A stretch of 64,000 nt of DNA from Lachnospiraceae bacterium (GCA_019422065.1 JAHZEA010000009.1:29340-93339); one strand, 5' to 3'. Shown: positions 16,591-25,574, numbered from the stretch's first letter. Made by a program: numbers and translations. Notes: generated by a model from the letters alone, not told the origin.

Positions 16591-17212
16591 TTGATTAAAT
16601 TATTGTGTGCTTTTATTTAGCTATCTAATGGCTGTGCGTTAAATATTTATTAATATCCATTTGTTTGTAATAAATAGAAAAACCTTATTGTTAATTAATA
16701 AACTATTTTTTTTGCTATATTGCACAAAAAAAACGAATTGTAGCGCATGTTGCACGAAATGCCGGTATTTTTATGTTTGAAACTTTGTAATATATGATAT
16801 ATAATAACCTAAATAAAAAAATAATCACGTAAGAGGCAATACTGTTTTTAAGCTTATGTCCGCTTTAATCATAATACCTTTTATTATCATCAGAGGTAAG
16901 ACAGATGTACTAAACGATTTGTATAAAGGGATAACGCGGCTTGAAACACATTTAAAGGGGTTACAAAAACATATCTGCTCTGCATCAAAGGATTAAGACT
17001 TAAAACGTAAAATTTCCCCTTTAAACTGTGCGTTACGTGATGAAATAACCGGTTTAGATGTAATAACACCGGCGGAAAAATTTAACAAAAATTAAAGAGA
17101 GGGACAATGTGGTATGGCCACTGAACCGATTGTTTATTAACAAACAATGCCCTCGAAAAATAACATCGGTTTAACAAATTAAAATGGTTTAAACAAAGGA
17201 GGTTTTATCAAA
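16591..17212 (+). other. 620-bp leader and intergenic region before the dehydrogenase operon
   Basis: Besides the junction-like element at 17099-17154, this gap contains a spaced inverted repeat (TTTAAAGGGG near 16952 and CCCCTTTAAA near 17013) and an outer AACCGAT/ATCGGTT pair (about 17124 and 17164). This is more paired sequence than is usual for a simple promoter region. No gene is seen. Confidence 0.5.
17099..17154 (+). promoter_or_regulatory. Candidate structured RNA or operator element before glcD
   Basis: GAGGG (17099-17103) can pair with CCCTC (17150-17154), enclosing two hairpins: GTGG/CCAC (17109-17112 and 17118-17121) and a perfect ATTGTTT/AAACAAT (17129-17135 and 17142-17148). 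This would be a three-way junction about 60 nt before the start codon. The second hairpin could instead be a DNA operator. Confidence 0.4.
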
Positions 17213-18634
17213 ATGGGTCAGTATAATAAAGTTACTGCTGATGTAATCGAAAAGCTTAAAGCAATTGCTCCTAACAGAGTATTTGCAGGGGAAGAAATTA
17301 ACGAGGACTATATTCACGACGAAATGCCTATTTACGGCAAATTTGCTCCTGAAGTAGTTGTTGAGGCTGCTTCCACAGAGGAAATTTCTGAAGTAATGAA
17401 AGTCTGCAACGAAAACTGTATTCCGGTTATACCAAGAGGTGCAGGCACAGGTCTTGCCGGCGGCGCTGTAGCTATTGAAGGCGGCGTTGTTCTTTGCACA
17501 ACAAGAATGAATAAAATACTTGAATACGATATGGAAAATCTTTCAGTAAGAGTTCAGCCGGGCGTACTTTTACAGAATCTTGCTGACGATGCTGCCACAA
17601 GAGGCCTTCTTTATCCGCCTGACCCAGGCGAGAAATTCGCAACTCTTGGCGGAAACGTTTCAACAAATGCCGGCGGTATGAGAGCTGTTAAATACGGTAC
17701 AACAAGAGATTATGTAAGAGCTATGACAGTTGTTCTTCCTACAGGCGAAATTGTAAACTTCGGAAGCAACGTAAAGAAAACAAGTACAGGCTACAGCCTT
17801 TTAAATCTTATGATTGGCTCAGAAGGTACACTTGGCATTATTACAGAGCTTACACTTAAGCTTGTTCCGGCTCCTAAGGAGATAATAAGCCTTATAGTTC
17901 CTTTTGAAGACCTTAACGCATGTATAGGTGCTGTACCAAAGGTACTTCTTTCAGGTCTTAACCCACAGGCTCTTGAGTTTATGGAAAAAGACATTGTTAG
18001 AATGAGTGAGAAATATCTTGAAAAACAGGTATTCCCACAGGTTATAGACGGCGTAGAAGCAGGCGCTTACCTTCTTATTTCATTTGACGGAGATAGTATG
18101 GAAGAGCTTGAGCAGATAAGCGAGCAGGTTTCTGAAATACTTTTTGAGGAAGGCGCTATTGACATTCTTGTTGCTGATACACCAGAGCTTAAAAAGAATG
18201 CTTGGGCAGCAAGAGGCTCATTCCTTGAGGCTATTCAGGCTGATACATCAGAGCTTGACGAGTGCGACGTTGTTGTACCTATAAGCAAAATAGCTTCATA
18301 CCTTGAGTATGTAAACTCACTTGCTGAAAAACATGATGTAAGAATAAAGAGCTTCGGCCATGCAGGCGACGGCAACCTTCATATTTATGTATGCCGTGAT
18401 GAACTTCCGCAGGATGAATGGGAAGCTAAATGCAAGGCAGCTATGGATGATATGTATGCTGAAGCTGACAGAATTGGCGGCCTTGTTTCCGGTGAGCACG
18501 GTATTGGCCATGCTAAACAGGAATACCTTGAAAAATGCGTAGGCCCTGTTGAAATGCAGCTTATGCAGAATATTAAAAAGGTATTTGACCCGAACCTTAT
18601 ACTTAATCCGGGCAAAGTTTGCTATAAACTTTAA
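17213..18634 (+). CDS. FAD-linked D-lactate/glycolate dehydrogenase (GlcD type)
   Basis: A 473-residue FAD oxidoreductase of the vanillyl-alcohol oxidase/PCMH group. The FAD loop PVIPRGAGTGLAGGAVAIEGG (about 66-86, first 20 residues diagnostic) is followed by the C-terminal FAD-linked oxidase domain with FGHAGDGNLHIYV (about 382-394) and the signature GLVSGEHGIGHAKQ (about 423-436). The family oxidises D-lactate, glycolate or other 2-hydroxy acids. Its place just ahead of acyl-CoA dehydrogenases and etfBA recalls the lactate dehydrogenase-Etf systems of acetogens, where Etf carries electrons for the FAD enzyme; that partnership here is inference. AAAGGAGG lies 11 bp before the ATG. Confidence 0.88.
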   Translation: MGQYNKVTADVIEKLKAIAPNRVFAGEEINEDYIHDEMPIYGKFAPEVVVEAASTEEISEVMKVCNENCIPVIPRGAGTGLAGGAVAIEGGVVLCTTRMNKILEYDMENLSVRVQPGVLLQNLADDAATRGLLYPPDPGEKFATLGGNVSTNAGGMRAVKYGTTRDYVRAMTVVLPTGEIVNFGSNVKKTSTGYSLLNLMIGSEGTLGIITELTLKLVPAPKEIISLIVPFEDLNACIGAVPKVLLSGLNPQALEFMEKDIVRMSEKYLEKQVFPQVIDGVEAGAYLLISFDGDSMEELEQISEQVSEILFEEGAIDILVADTPELKKNAWAARGSFLEAIQADTSELDECDVVVPISKIASYLEYVNSLAEKHDVRIKSFGHAGDGNLHIYVCRDELPQDEWEAKCKAAMDDMYAEADRIGGLVSGEHGIGHAKQEYLEKCVGPVEMQLMQNIKKVFDPNLILNPGKVCYKL

Positions 18635-18644
18635 TGTATTTTCA

Positions 18645-18665
18645 CCCGCGGCTTTATGCCGCGGG
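18645..18665 (+). other. Strong intercistronic hairpin without U-run
   Basis: CCCGCGGC (18645-18652) pairs perfectly with GCCGCGGG (18658-18665). The bases after it are ATTAAATAA rather than T-rich, so it is more likely an mRNA-processing or stability element between glcD and the first acyl-CoA dehydrogenase than a full terminator. Confidence 0.6.
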
Positions 18666-18741
18666 ATTAAATAATAATGTGTGTGTTTGTGTGTTGTTTT
18701 ATTGGTTGATGTAAATTATTTTTGGCACTGGAGGGATTGAC

Positions 18742-19878
18742 ATGTATATTCTTGATGAAGAAGGAAAGGATTTACTTGCTACAGTAAAGGAATTTTGTGA
18801 AAAAGAAGTAAAAGAACAATGCAAGGCTTACGATGAATCCGGCGAGTGGCCTAAGGATATTAATGACAAAGCGTGTGAGATGGGGCTTAACGCTTTGGAA
18901 GTTCCTGAGGAATACGGCGGACTTGGCCTTAGCAAAAACACTTATGCGGCACTTTACGAGGAAATGAGCAAAGCAGATGCCGGACTTTTCACAACAATGT
19001 CGGCCTCCAATTTAGCCATGAAACCTCTGCTTATAGCAGGCAGAAAAGACCAGATACAGCGTGCGGCTGATTTGCTTTTAGGCGGCGGCTACGGCGCATT
19101 TTGTCTTACAGAGCCTATGGCTGGTTCTGATGCCTCAAACAATAAAACAGTAGCTGTAAAAGACGGTGACGACTATATAATAAACGGCCGTAAATGCTTT
19201 ATAACAAACGGCGGCATAGCCGATTTTTATATTGTAACGGCTATGACAGATAAAACAAAAGGCGTAAAAGGCATGAGCGCATTTCTTGTTGAAAAAGGCA
19301 CAAAAGGTTTAAGCAGCGGCAATGAAGAAAATAAAATGGGTATACGTACATCAAATACAACAGATGTTATATTTGAGGATATGCGTGTACCGGCTTCAGC
19401 CATGATAGGTGCTGAAGGCACAGGCTTTAAGACATGTATGGAAACCCTTGATATTACAAGGGCGCTTATGGGCATAGGCGCTACAGGCATAATGCAAAGA
19501 TGTGTTGATGAGGCTGTTGCATACTCAAAACAGAGAATAACATTCGGCCAGCCTATAGGCAAATTCCAAGCAATACAGTTTATGATAGCCGATATGGAGA
19601 TTAAAACAGAAACAGCGCGTCAGATGTCACTCCATGCCTTAAAGCTTCAGGAGCTTGGCCTTCCGTATTCAAAAGAAAGCGCAATAGCAAAATGCTATGC
19701 CGGAGATATGGCTGTTAAAGTAGCCCTTGACGCTATACAGATTTTAGGCGGTTACGGCTACAGCAGGGAATATCCGGTTGAAAAGCTTTTAAGAGACGCT
19801 AAGATATTCCAGCTTTACGAAGGCACAAACCAAATTCAGAGGGTTGTAATATCTCGTTCTGTAATGGGTAAATTCTGA
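18742..19878 (+). CDS. Acyl-CoA dehydrogenase, tandem copy 1
   Basis: A 378-residue short-chain-type acyl-CoA dehydrogenase. It has the family signature CLTEPMAGSDASNNKT (about 120-135), the FAD-contacting KCFITNGG, the second signature QILGGYGYSREYPVEK, and the catalytic base Glu360 in YEGTNQIQR. Such enzymes either oxidise acyl-CoA or, with Etf, reduce enoyl-CoA. This is the first of four tandem paralogues followed by etfBA, so a role in reducing enoyl-CoA (for example acryloyl- or crotonyl-CoA) during fermentation is likely. It differs from the other copies by KTCMETLDITRALMG and by the Leu before the YEGT motif. Confidence 0.92.
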   Translation: MYILDEEGKDLLATVKEFCEKEVKEQCKAYDESGEWPKDINDKACEMGLNALEVPEEYGGLGLSKNTYAALYEEMSKADAGLFTTMSASNLAMKPLLIAGRKDQIQRAADLLLGGGYGAFCLTEPMAGSDASNNKTVAVKDGDDYIINGRKCFITNGGIADFYIVTAMTDKTKGVKGMSAFLVEKGTKGLSSGNEENKMGIRTSNTTDVIFEDMRVPASAMIGAEGTGFKTCMETLDITRALMGIGATGIMQRCVDEAVAYSKQRITFGQPIGKFQAIQFMIADMEIKTETARQMSLHALKLQELGLPYSKESAIAKCYAGDMAVKVALDAIQILGGYGYSREYPVEKLLRDAKIFQLYEGTNQIQRVVISRSVMGKF

Positions 19879-19909
19879 TAACTGACTATATAAACATGAG
19901 GTGTAAAAA

Positions 19910-21046
19910 ATGTATATTCTTGATGATGAAGCAAAAGACCTCCTTGCTACTGTTAAGGAGTTCTGTGAAAAAGAAGTAAAAGAGCAGTGCAAAGAGTTTG
20001 ATGTTTCCGGCGAATGGGCAGAAGAAATGTATGCTAAAGCAGGTGAAATGGGACTTAACGCTATTGAAGTTCCAGAAGAATACGGCGGAATAGGCATAAA
20101 CAAAATTACTTATGCCGCTCTTTATGAGGAAATGGCAAAAGCCGATGCCGGATTTTTCACAACAATGGCGGTTACAAACCTTGCACTTAAGCCGCTTATT
20201 ATAGGCGGAAGAAAAGACTTGGCTCAAAAAGCAGCAGACATACTTATAGGCGGCGGTTACGGCGCATTCTGCCTTACAGAGCCAATGGCCGGTTCTGATG
20301 CTTCCAACAACAAAACAACAGCCGTAAAAGACGGTGACGAGTATGTATTAAACGGCCGTAAGTGCTTTATAACAAACGGCGGCATAGCTGATTTTTATAT
20401 TGTAACAGCTATGACAGATAAATCAAAAGGCGTAAAGGGCATGAGCGCTTTTTATGTAGAAAAAGGCACTCCGGGCTTAAGCGCCGGAAAAGAAGAAAAC
20501 AAAATGGGCATACGTACATCAAACACAACAGATGTTGTATTTGAAGATATGCGCATACCAGCTTCAGCCCTTATAGGCAATGAGGGCGACGGTTTTAAAA
20601 TAGCTATGCAGACTTTGGATATGGCAAGAGCCGTTATGGGAATCGGTGCTGTTGGTGTAGCTCAAAGATGTATAGACGAGGCTGTAGCTTACTCAAAGCA
20701 AAGAATAACATTCGGCCAGCCTATAGGTAAATTCCAAGCAATACAGTTTATGATTGCTGATATGGAAATTAAAACAGAAACAGCCCGCCAGATGTCACTT
20801 CACGCTTTACAGCTTCAGGAAGAAGGCCTTCCTTACGGCAAAGAAAGCGCTATAGCAAAGTGCTATGCCGGCGATATAGCAGTTGAGGTAGCTCTTGACG
20901 CTATACAGATTTTAGGCGGCTATGGCTACAGCAGGGAATATCCGGTAGAGAAACTTTTAAGAGACGCTAAGATATTCCAGATTTATGAAGGCACAAATCA
21001 GATACAGAGAACAGTTATTTCACGTGCCGTAATGGGTAAATTTTAA
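19910..21046 (+). CDS. Acyl-CoA dehydrogenase, tandem copy 2
   Basis: A 378-residue paralogue, 31 bp after copy 1 with a GAGGTG ribosome-binding site. It keeps CLTEPMAGSDASNNKT, QILGGYGYSREYPVEK and the catalytic Glu360 in YEGTNQIQR. Most differences from copy 1 lie in the N-terminal helical domain (KEFDVSGEWAEEMYAKAGEM) and in the loop KIAMQTLDMARAVMG; the C-terminal third is nearly identical at both the protein and DNA level. It probably makes an active homo-oligomer with FAD, or a mixed oligomer with its neighbours, and uses the Etf encoded downstream. Confidence 0.92.
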   Translation: MYILDDEAKDLLATVKEFCEKEVKEQCKEFDVSGEWAEEMYAKAGEMGLNAIEVPEEYGGIGINKITYAALYEEMAKADAGFFTTMAVTNLALKPLIIGGRKDLAQKAADILIGGGYGAFCLTEPMAGSDASNNKTTAVKDGDEYVLNGRKCFITNGGIADFYIVTAMTDKSKGVKGMSAFYVEKGTPGLSAGKEENKMGIRTSNTTDVVFEDMRIPASALIGNEGDGFKIAMQTLDMARAVMGIGAVGVAQRCIDEAVAYSKQRITFGQPIGKFQAIQFMIADMEIKTETARQMSLHALQLQEEGLPYGKESAIAKCYAGDIAVEVALDAIQILGGYGYSREYPVEKLLRDAKIFQIYEGTNQIQRTVISRAVMGKF

Positions 21047-21101
21047 TAGACAAAGAGAATAAAAGATTTTATAATAAAATAATTGAGAGAGGGATTTTAA
21101 A

Positions 21102-22241
21102 ATGGGTTACATACTTAATGACGAGGGAAAAGATTTATTAGCTACTGTAAAGGAATTCTGCGAGAACGAAGTTAAGGAACAGAGCAAGGCTTACGATGTT
21201 TCCGGCGAATGGCCAAAGGAAATTTACGACAAAGCTATGGAAATGGGCTTAGGCTCACTTGAGGTTCCTGAGGAATACGGCGGAATCGGCCTTGATAAAA
21301 TAACAGCTGCTGCTCTTTACGAAGAAATGGCAAAGGCTGACGCAGGCTTCTTTACAACAATAGCAGCTTCTAACCTTGGTTACAAACCTGTTCTTATTGC
21401 AGGCAACGAGGAGCAGAAACAGTTTGCCAGCGATATACTCCTTGAGGGCGGTTACGGCGCATTCTGCCTTACAGAGCCTATGGGAGGCAGCGACCCTTCA
21501 AGCTGCAAAACAACAGCTGTAAAAGACGGCGACGAGTATGTATTAAACGGCCGCAAATGCTTTATAACAAACGGCGCTATTGCCGGATTTTATGTTGTAA
21601 CAGCAGCAACAGACAAAACACTTGGAAATAAAGGAATTTCCGCATTCCTTATACCAGCAGGCACACCGGGCTTAAGCGCTGGTAACGAGGAAAACAAAAT
21701 GGGTATCCGTACATCAAACACAACAGACGTTGTACTTGAGGACGTACGTGTACCAGCTTCAGCTATGCTTGGCAAAGAAGGCGAAGGCTTTAAAATTGCC
21801 ATGAAAACACTTGATATGGCAAGAACATTTATTGGCGTAGGCGCTGTAGGCGTTGCGCAGAGATGTATAGACGAGGCTGTTGCTTATTCAAAACAGAGAG
21901 TGACATTCGGTCAGGAAATAGGTAAATTCCAGGCAATACAGTTTATGATTGCTGATATGGAGATTAAAACAGAAACAGCTCGTCAGATGGCGGTTCATTC
22001 TCTTACACTTATGGAGCAGGGACTTCCTTTCAGCAAGGAAAGCGCTATAGCAAAATGCTATGCAGGCGATATATCAGTTGAAGTAGCTCTTGACGCTATA
22101 CAGATTTTAGGCGGCTATGGCTACAGCAGAGAATACCCTGTAGAAAAACTTTTAAGAGACGCCAAGATATTCCAGATTTATGAGGGAACAAACCAGATTC
22201 AGCGTATTGTAATTTCAAGAGCTGTTATGGGCAAGTTCTAA
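21102..22241 (+). CDS. Acyl-CoA dehydrogenase, tandem copy 3
   Basis: A 379-residue paralogue with an AGAGGG site before the ATG. The first signature is altered to CLTEPMGGSDPSSCKT, and the region after it reads NGAIAGFYVVTAATDKTLGNKG, so this copy departs most from the others around the FAD/substrate interface while keeping Glu361 in YEGTNQIQR. The changed active-site neighbourhood suggests a different acyl-chain preference from copies 1 and 2, although no substrate can be named. The gap to copy 2 is 55 bp and there is no terminator. Confidence 0.92.
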   Translation: MGYILNDEGKDLLATVKEFCENEVKEQSKAYDVSGEWPKEIYDKAMEMGLGSLEVPEEYGGIGLDKITAAALYEEMAKADAGFFTTIAASNLGYKPVLIAGNEEQKQFASDILLEGGYGAFCLTEPMGGSDPSSCKTTAVKDGDEYVLNGRKCFITNGAIAGFYVVTAATDKTLGNKGISAFLIPAGTPGLSAGNEENKMGIRTSNTTDVVLEDVRVPASAMLGKEGEGFKIAMKTLDMARTFIGVGAVGVAQRCIDEAVAYSKQRVTFGQEIGKFQAIQFMIADMEIKTETARQMAVHSLTLMEQGLPFSKESAIAKCYAGDISVEVALDAIQILGGYGYSREYPVEKLLRDAKIFQIYEGTNQIQRIVISRAVMGKF

Positions 22242-22273
22242 TGAAATTTAAGTAAAAAGGAAAGGAAACGGCA

Positions 22274-23413
22274 ATGGGTTATATTTTAACAGAAGAAGGC
22301 AGTGAGCTTGTCGCTACCGTAAAGGAATTTTGTGAAAAAGAAGTAAAGGAACAGTGCAAAAGCTATGACGCGTCAGGAGAATTTCCGGCAGAAATAGTGC
22401 GTATGGGTGCTGAAATGGGCTTAAGTGCTCTTGAAGTGCCTGCGGAGTATGGCGGAGTAGGTATAGACGCCGTTACATGTGCCGCTATATGCGAGGAAAT
22501 GGCAAAGGCAGACGCCGGATTTTATACCACAATGTCTGCCAGCGGTCTTGCTTTAAGGCCTGTTCTTATAGCAGGCAACGAGGAACAGAAAAAATGGGCC
22601 TGTGATGTGCTTCTTAACGGTGGTCAGGCGGCTTTTGGCCTTACTGAACCCATGGCCGGTTCCGATTCGTCAAATACGAAAACAACAGCCGATAAAGACG
22701 GCGACAGCTATATATTAAACGGCCGTAAATGTTTTATAACAAACGGCGGCATAGCCGACTTTTATGTAATATTCGCTATGACAAATAAGGCTAAAGGCGT
22801 TAGAGGCATAAGTGCATTCCTTGTGCCTAAAGATACACCGGGCTTAAGTGTTGGCAACCACGAAAATAAAATGGGTATCCGTACATCAAACACAACAGAT
22901 GTTGTAATGGAAGATATGCGTGTGCCATCTTCCGCTCTTTTGGGCAAAGAAGGCTCAGGCTTTATGATTTCAATGAAAACACTTGATATGTCAAGAGCAT
23001 ATGTAGGCGCAGGCGCTGTAGGCATTGCTCAAAGATGTATTGACGAGGCTGTTAAATACGCTAAGCAGAGAGTTACATTCGGAAGCCCTATATCAAATCA
23101 TCAGGCAATACAGTTTATGCTTGCCGATATGGACATTAAAACAGAAACAGCAAGAGCCATGGTTGTTCAGGCTGTTCAAAGACAGGAACAGGGCCTTTCA
23201 TTTGCTAAAGAAAGTGCTATAGCTAAATGCTATGCAGGTGATATAGCCGTTGAGGTAGCCCTTGACGCTATTCAGATTTTAGGCGGCTATGGCTACAGCA
23301 GAGAATACCCGGTGGAAAAACTTTTAAGAGACGCCAAAATATTCCAGATTTACGAAGGAACAAACCAGATTCAAAGGTCGGTTATTGCAAAAAGTGTTAT
23401 AAAGGGAAGATAA
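22274..23413 (+). CDS. Acyl-CoA dehydrogenase, tandem copy 4
   Basis: A 379-residue paralogue, 32 bp after copy 3. It has GLTEPMAGSDSSNTKT, QILGGYGYSREYPVEK and the catalytic Glu361. It is the most divergent copy: the segment aligned with GQPIGKFQAIQF reads GSPISNHQAIQF, and the C-terminus ends in SVIKGR instead of AVMGKF. The differences lie on the helix lining the fatty-acyl pocket, again consistent with a different substrate range. EtfB follows after 20 bp, so translation and expression are probably coupled. Confidence 0.92.
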   Translation: MGYILTEEGSELVATVKEFCEKEVKEQCKSYDASGEFPAEIVRMGAEMGLSALEVPAEYGGVGIDAVTCAAICEEMAKADAGFYTTMSASGLALRPVLIAGNEEQKKWACDVLLNGGQAAFGLTEPMAGSDSSNTKTTADKDGDSYILNGRKCFITNGGIADFYVIFAMTNKAKGVRGISAFLVPKDTPGLSVGNHENKMGIRTSNTTDVVMEDMRVPSSALLGKEGSGFMISMKTLDMSRAYVGAGAVGIAQRCIDEAVKYAKQRVTFGSPISNHQAIQFMLADMDIKTETARAMVVQAVQRQEQGLSFAKESAIAKCYAGDIAVEVALDAIQILGGYGYSREYPVEKLLRDAKIFQIYEGTNQIQRSVIAKSVIKGR

Positions 23414-23433
23414 AGGGAGGTATTTAATTTACC

Positions 23434-24225
23434 ATGGAAATTTTAGTATGTGTAAAACAGGTTCCTGACGACTCAGTTAAGATTGGCCTTAACGCATCAG
23501 GCGCACCTGCTATAGACGGTGTTACAATGGTAGCAAATGCTTTTGATACTTACGCTCTTGAAATGGCTACACGCCTTAAAGAGGCTAACGAGGGCACAAT
23601 AACAGTAGTTGCTATAGGCCCTGAAAAAGCAAAAGACGCTCTTAAGAGCTGTCTTGCTGTAGGCGCTTCAAAGGCTTATTTTGTAAGCGATGAAGGCCTT
23701 GAAAATATGGACAGCCTTGCAACAAGCTATGTCCTTTCAAAAGCTGTAAGCAAAATTGAGGAGCTTAACGGCGCTAAGTTCGACCTTGTATTCTGCGGTA
23801 AAGAAACAACAGACTGCACAACAGGTATGGTAGGTCCTGAGCTTGCTGAAAGACTTGGCGTAGGCTGTGTAACAGGCATTGTTGATATCAGCCTTAAAGA
23901 CGGCGGCATTTCTGTTAAACAGGAAACAGAGGAAGGCTACAACACAGTTGAAACAGCTATCCCTGCCGTTGTAACAGTTAATAAACCAGAGTATGACCCA
24001 AGATACCCAACAATGAAGAGCAAAATGGCAGCAAGAAAAATACCTATCGACGTTATAACAGGCGCTGATTTGGGTCTTGAAGCTGATAAAACAGCTCCTG
24101 CCGTTAAAGTAACAGCATTAAGCGAGCCTCCAAAGAAACAGGCCGGTGTTAAGATAAATGAAAAGACATTTGAAGACACAATGGCTAAGGCTATGGAAGT
24201 ATTAAAAGAAGCCAAAGTATTCTAA
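23434..24225 (+). CDS. etfB: Electron transfer flavoprotein, beta subunit
   Basis: A 263-residue Etf beta chain: N-terminal ILVCVKQVPD, the DTYALEMATRLKE segment (38-50) and a C-terminal recognition part ending in MEVLKEAKVF. It forms a heterodimer with EtfA and shuttles electrons between the acyl-CoA dehydrogenases and another redox partner. The nucleotide/FAD loop reads CGKETTDCTTGMVGPELAERL (first 17 residues at 121-137); the common form has a D-x-D-T-x-Q-V core, so the binding site differs from the textbook one. GGGAGG precedes the ATG, and etfA follows after 18 bp. Confidence 0.93.
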   Translation: MEILVCVKQVPDDSVKIGLNASGAPAIDGVTMVANAFDTYALEMATRLKEANEGTITVVAIGPEKAKDALKSCLAVGASKAYFVSDEGLENMDSLATSYVLSKAVSKIEELNGAKFDLVFCGKETTDCTTGMVGPELAERLGVGCVTGIVDISLKDGGISVKQETEEGYNTVETAIPAVVTVNKPEYDPRYPTMKSKMAARKIPIDVITGADLGLEADKTAPAVKVTALSEPPKKQAGVKINEKTFEDTMAKAMEVLKEAKVF

Positions 24226-24243
24226 GGAGGGAGGATATTTAAA

Positions 24244-25230
24244 ATGGAAAATTGCATTTTTGTAGTAATGGAAACAGAAAACGGCGCTGTTAAAAATGTA
24301 GGTTTTGAAATGATTACACCTGCTAAAGAAATAGCTGCCGCTAAAAATTTAAAAACAGTTGCCGTTATAATAGGTAACGACATTGACGAGGCTGCAAAAC
24401 AGGCCGGAAACTATGGCGCAGACGCTGTAATTACAGTTGACGCTCCTGCTTATAAAACATACGCAAGCGATGAATACGCTGCTGTATTAACAGCACTTGC
24501 TGAAAAATATAAACCAGAGGCTATATTTATAGGTGCTACACCTAACGGCAAAGACCTTGCTCCAAGAGTAGCAGTTAAGCTCAACACAGGCTGTGCCGCT
24601 GATGTAACAGCTATGAAGCTTAATGACGAAGGCAAGATTGCTTTTACATGCCCAGTATACGGCGGTACAATACTTGCTGAAAACGTAGTTGAAACAGTAC
24701 CTCAGATGGCTACTGTAAGAGGCGGCGCTTTTAAGAAAGCTGAGCCTGCCGAAACAAGTGTTGAAATTATCTGTGAAGAAGAAATTGCTGCTAAGGCAGA
24801 AGACATTAAAACAAAGATTGTTGATGTTGTAAAAGAAATTTCAGAGGCTGTAAACCTTGAAGACGCTGACGTAATTGTTGCCGGCGGCCGTGGTATGGGT
24901 TCACCAGAGAACTTTGCACTTGTTAAAGAGCTTGCAGACCTTCTTGGCGGTGTAGTAGGCGCTACAAGAGCACCTATCGAGTCAGGCTGGATTTCAAGAG
25001 CACATCAGATTGGCCAGTCAGGCAAGATTGTAGCTCCTAAGCTTTACATTGCATGCGGTATTTCAGGCGCTACACAGCACGTAACAGGTATGGTAGGTTC
25101 TGATTACATTATAGCTATTAATAAAGACGAGGATGCTCCTATATTTGACATAGCAAACGTAGGTATTGTAGGCAACGTAATGCAGGTAATACCGGCTATG
25201 ATTGAAGAAATCAAAAAAATGAGAGCATAA
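24244..25230 (+). CDS. etfA: Electron transfer flavoprotein, alpha subunit
   Basis: A 328-residue Etf alpha chain. The C-terminal FAD-binding domain is intact: AGGRGMGSPENF (about 217-228), GATRAPIESGW (about 239-249), HQIGQSGK, and the signature YIACGISGATQHVTGM. There is no N-terminal ferredoxin-like extension, unlike the alpha subunits of some lactate dehydrogenase/Etf and caffeyl-CoA reductase complexes. It is the last gene of the operon, with AGGAGGGAGG before the ATG and a strong terminator afterwards. Confidence 0.95.
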   Translation: MENCIFVVMETENGAVKNVGFEMITPAKEIAAAKNLKTVAVIIGNDIDEAAKQAGNYGADAVITVDAPAYKTYASDEYAAVLTALAEKYKPEAIFIGATPNGKDLAPRVAVKLNTGCAADVTAMKLNDEGKIAFTCPVYGGTILAENVVETVPQMATVRGGAFKKAEPAETSVEIICEEEIAAKAEDIKTKIVDVVKEISEAVNLEDADVIVAGGRGMGSPENFALVKELADLLGGVVGATRAPIESGWISRAHQIGQSGKIVAPKLYIACGISGATQHVTGMVGSDYIIAINKDEDAPIFDIANVGIVGNVMQVIPAMIEEIKKMRA

Positions 25231-25240
25231 AAATAACTAA

Positions 25241-25266
25241 AGCCGCCCAGAAAGGGCGGCTTTTTT
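25241..25266 (+). terminator. Rho-independent terminator of the dehydrogenase/Etf operon
   Basis: Perfect 8-bp stem AGCCGCCC/GGGCGGCT with a 5-nt loop, followed by six T residues. It may also serve the converging Xre gene. Confidence 0.95.
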
Positions 25267-25289
25267 ACGTTTTAACTTTTTTACTTATT

Positions 25290-25514
25290 TTACTTATTTA
25301 ATTCTTTTTTATCTGTTCTTCCCACAAGATAATCAAGAGATACATCGAAAATATCGGCTATTTTTATCAATATTTCAATTTTAGGCTCACGAGTCATTAA
25401 CTCATAATTTTGATATGCCTTTTCGGTAATATTGCAGTAAATAGCAACCTCATATTGAGTATATCCTTTTTCTTTTCTGCACTGTTTTAGTCTTTTTGCC
25501 AAAATATCCCTCAT
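25290..25514 (-). CDS. Xre-family helix-turn-helix regulator (small)
   Basis: A 74-residue Cro/CI-type DNA-binding protein. The HTH lies at about residues 6-62: LKQCRKEKGYTQYEVAIYCN is helix 1-2, ITEKAYQNYELMTREPKIEI is helix 3-4, and IADIFDVSLDYLVGRTD is the usual ending. There is no ligand or oligomerisation domain, which is typical of phage-like or mobile-element regulators. An AGGTG site is upstream of the ATG. The neighbour at 25582 is a second Xre gene on the same strand, with a terminator between them. Its target is unknown. Confidence 0.85.
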   Translation of the reverse strand: MRDILAKRLKQCRKEKGYTQYEVAIYCNITEKAYQNYELMTREPKIEILIKIADIFDVSLDYLVGRTDKKELNK

Positions 25515-25554
25515 ATTTTAACACCTACAATCGTTCTTGAATATGGCAAAACAA

Positions 25555-25574
25555 AAGCCGGTTTTTACCGGCTT
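25555..25574 (-). terminator. Rho-independent terminator of the larger Xre gene
   Basis: AAGCCGG/CCGGCTT stem with a 6-nt loop. On the minus strand TTGTTTTG follows. Confidence 0.8.
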
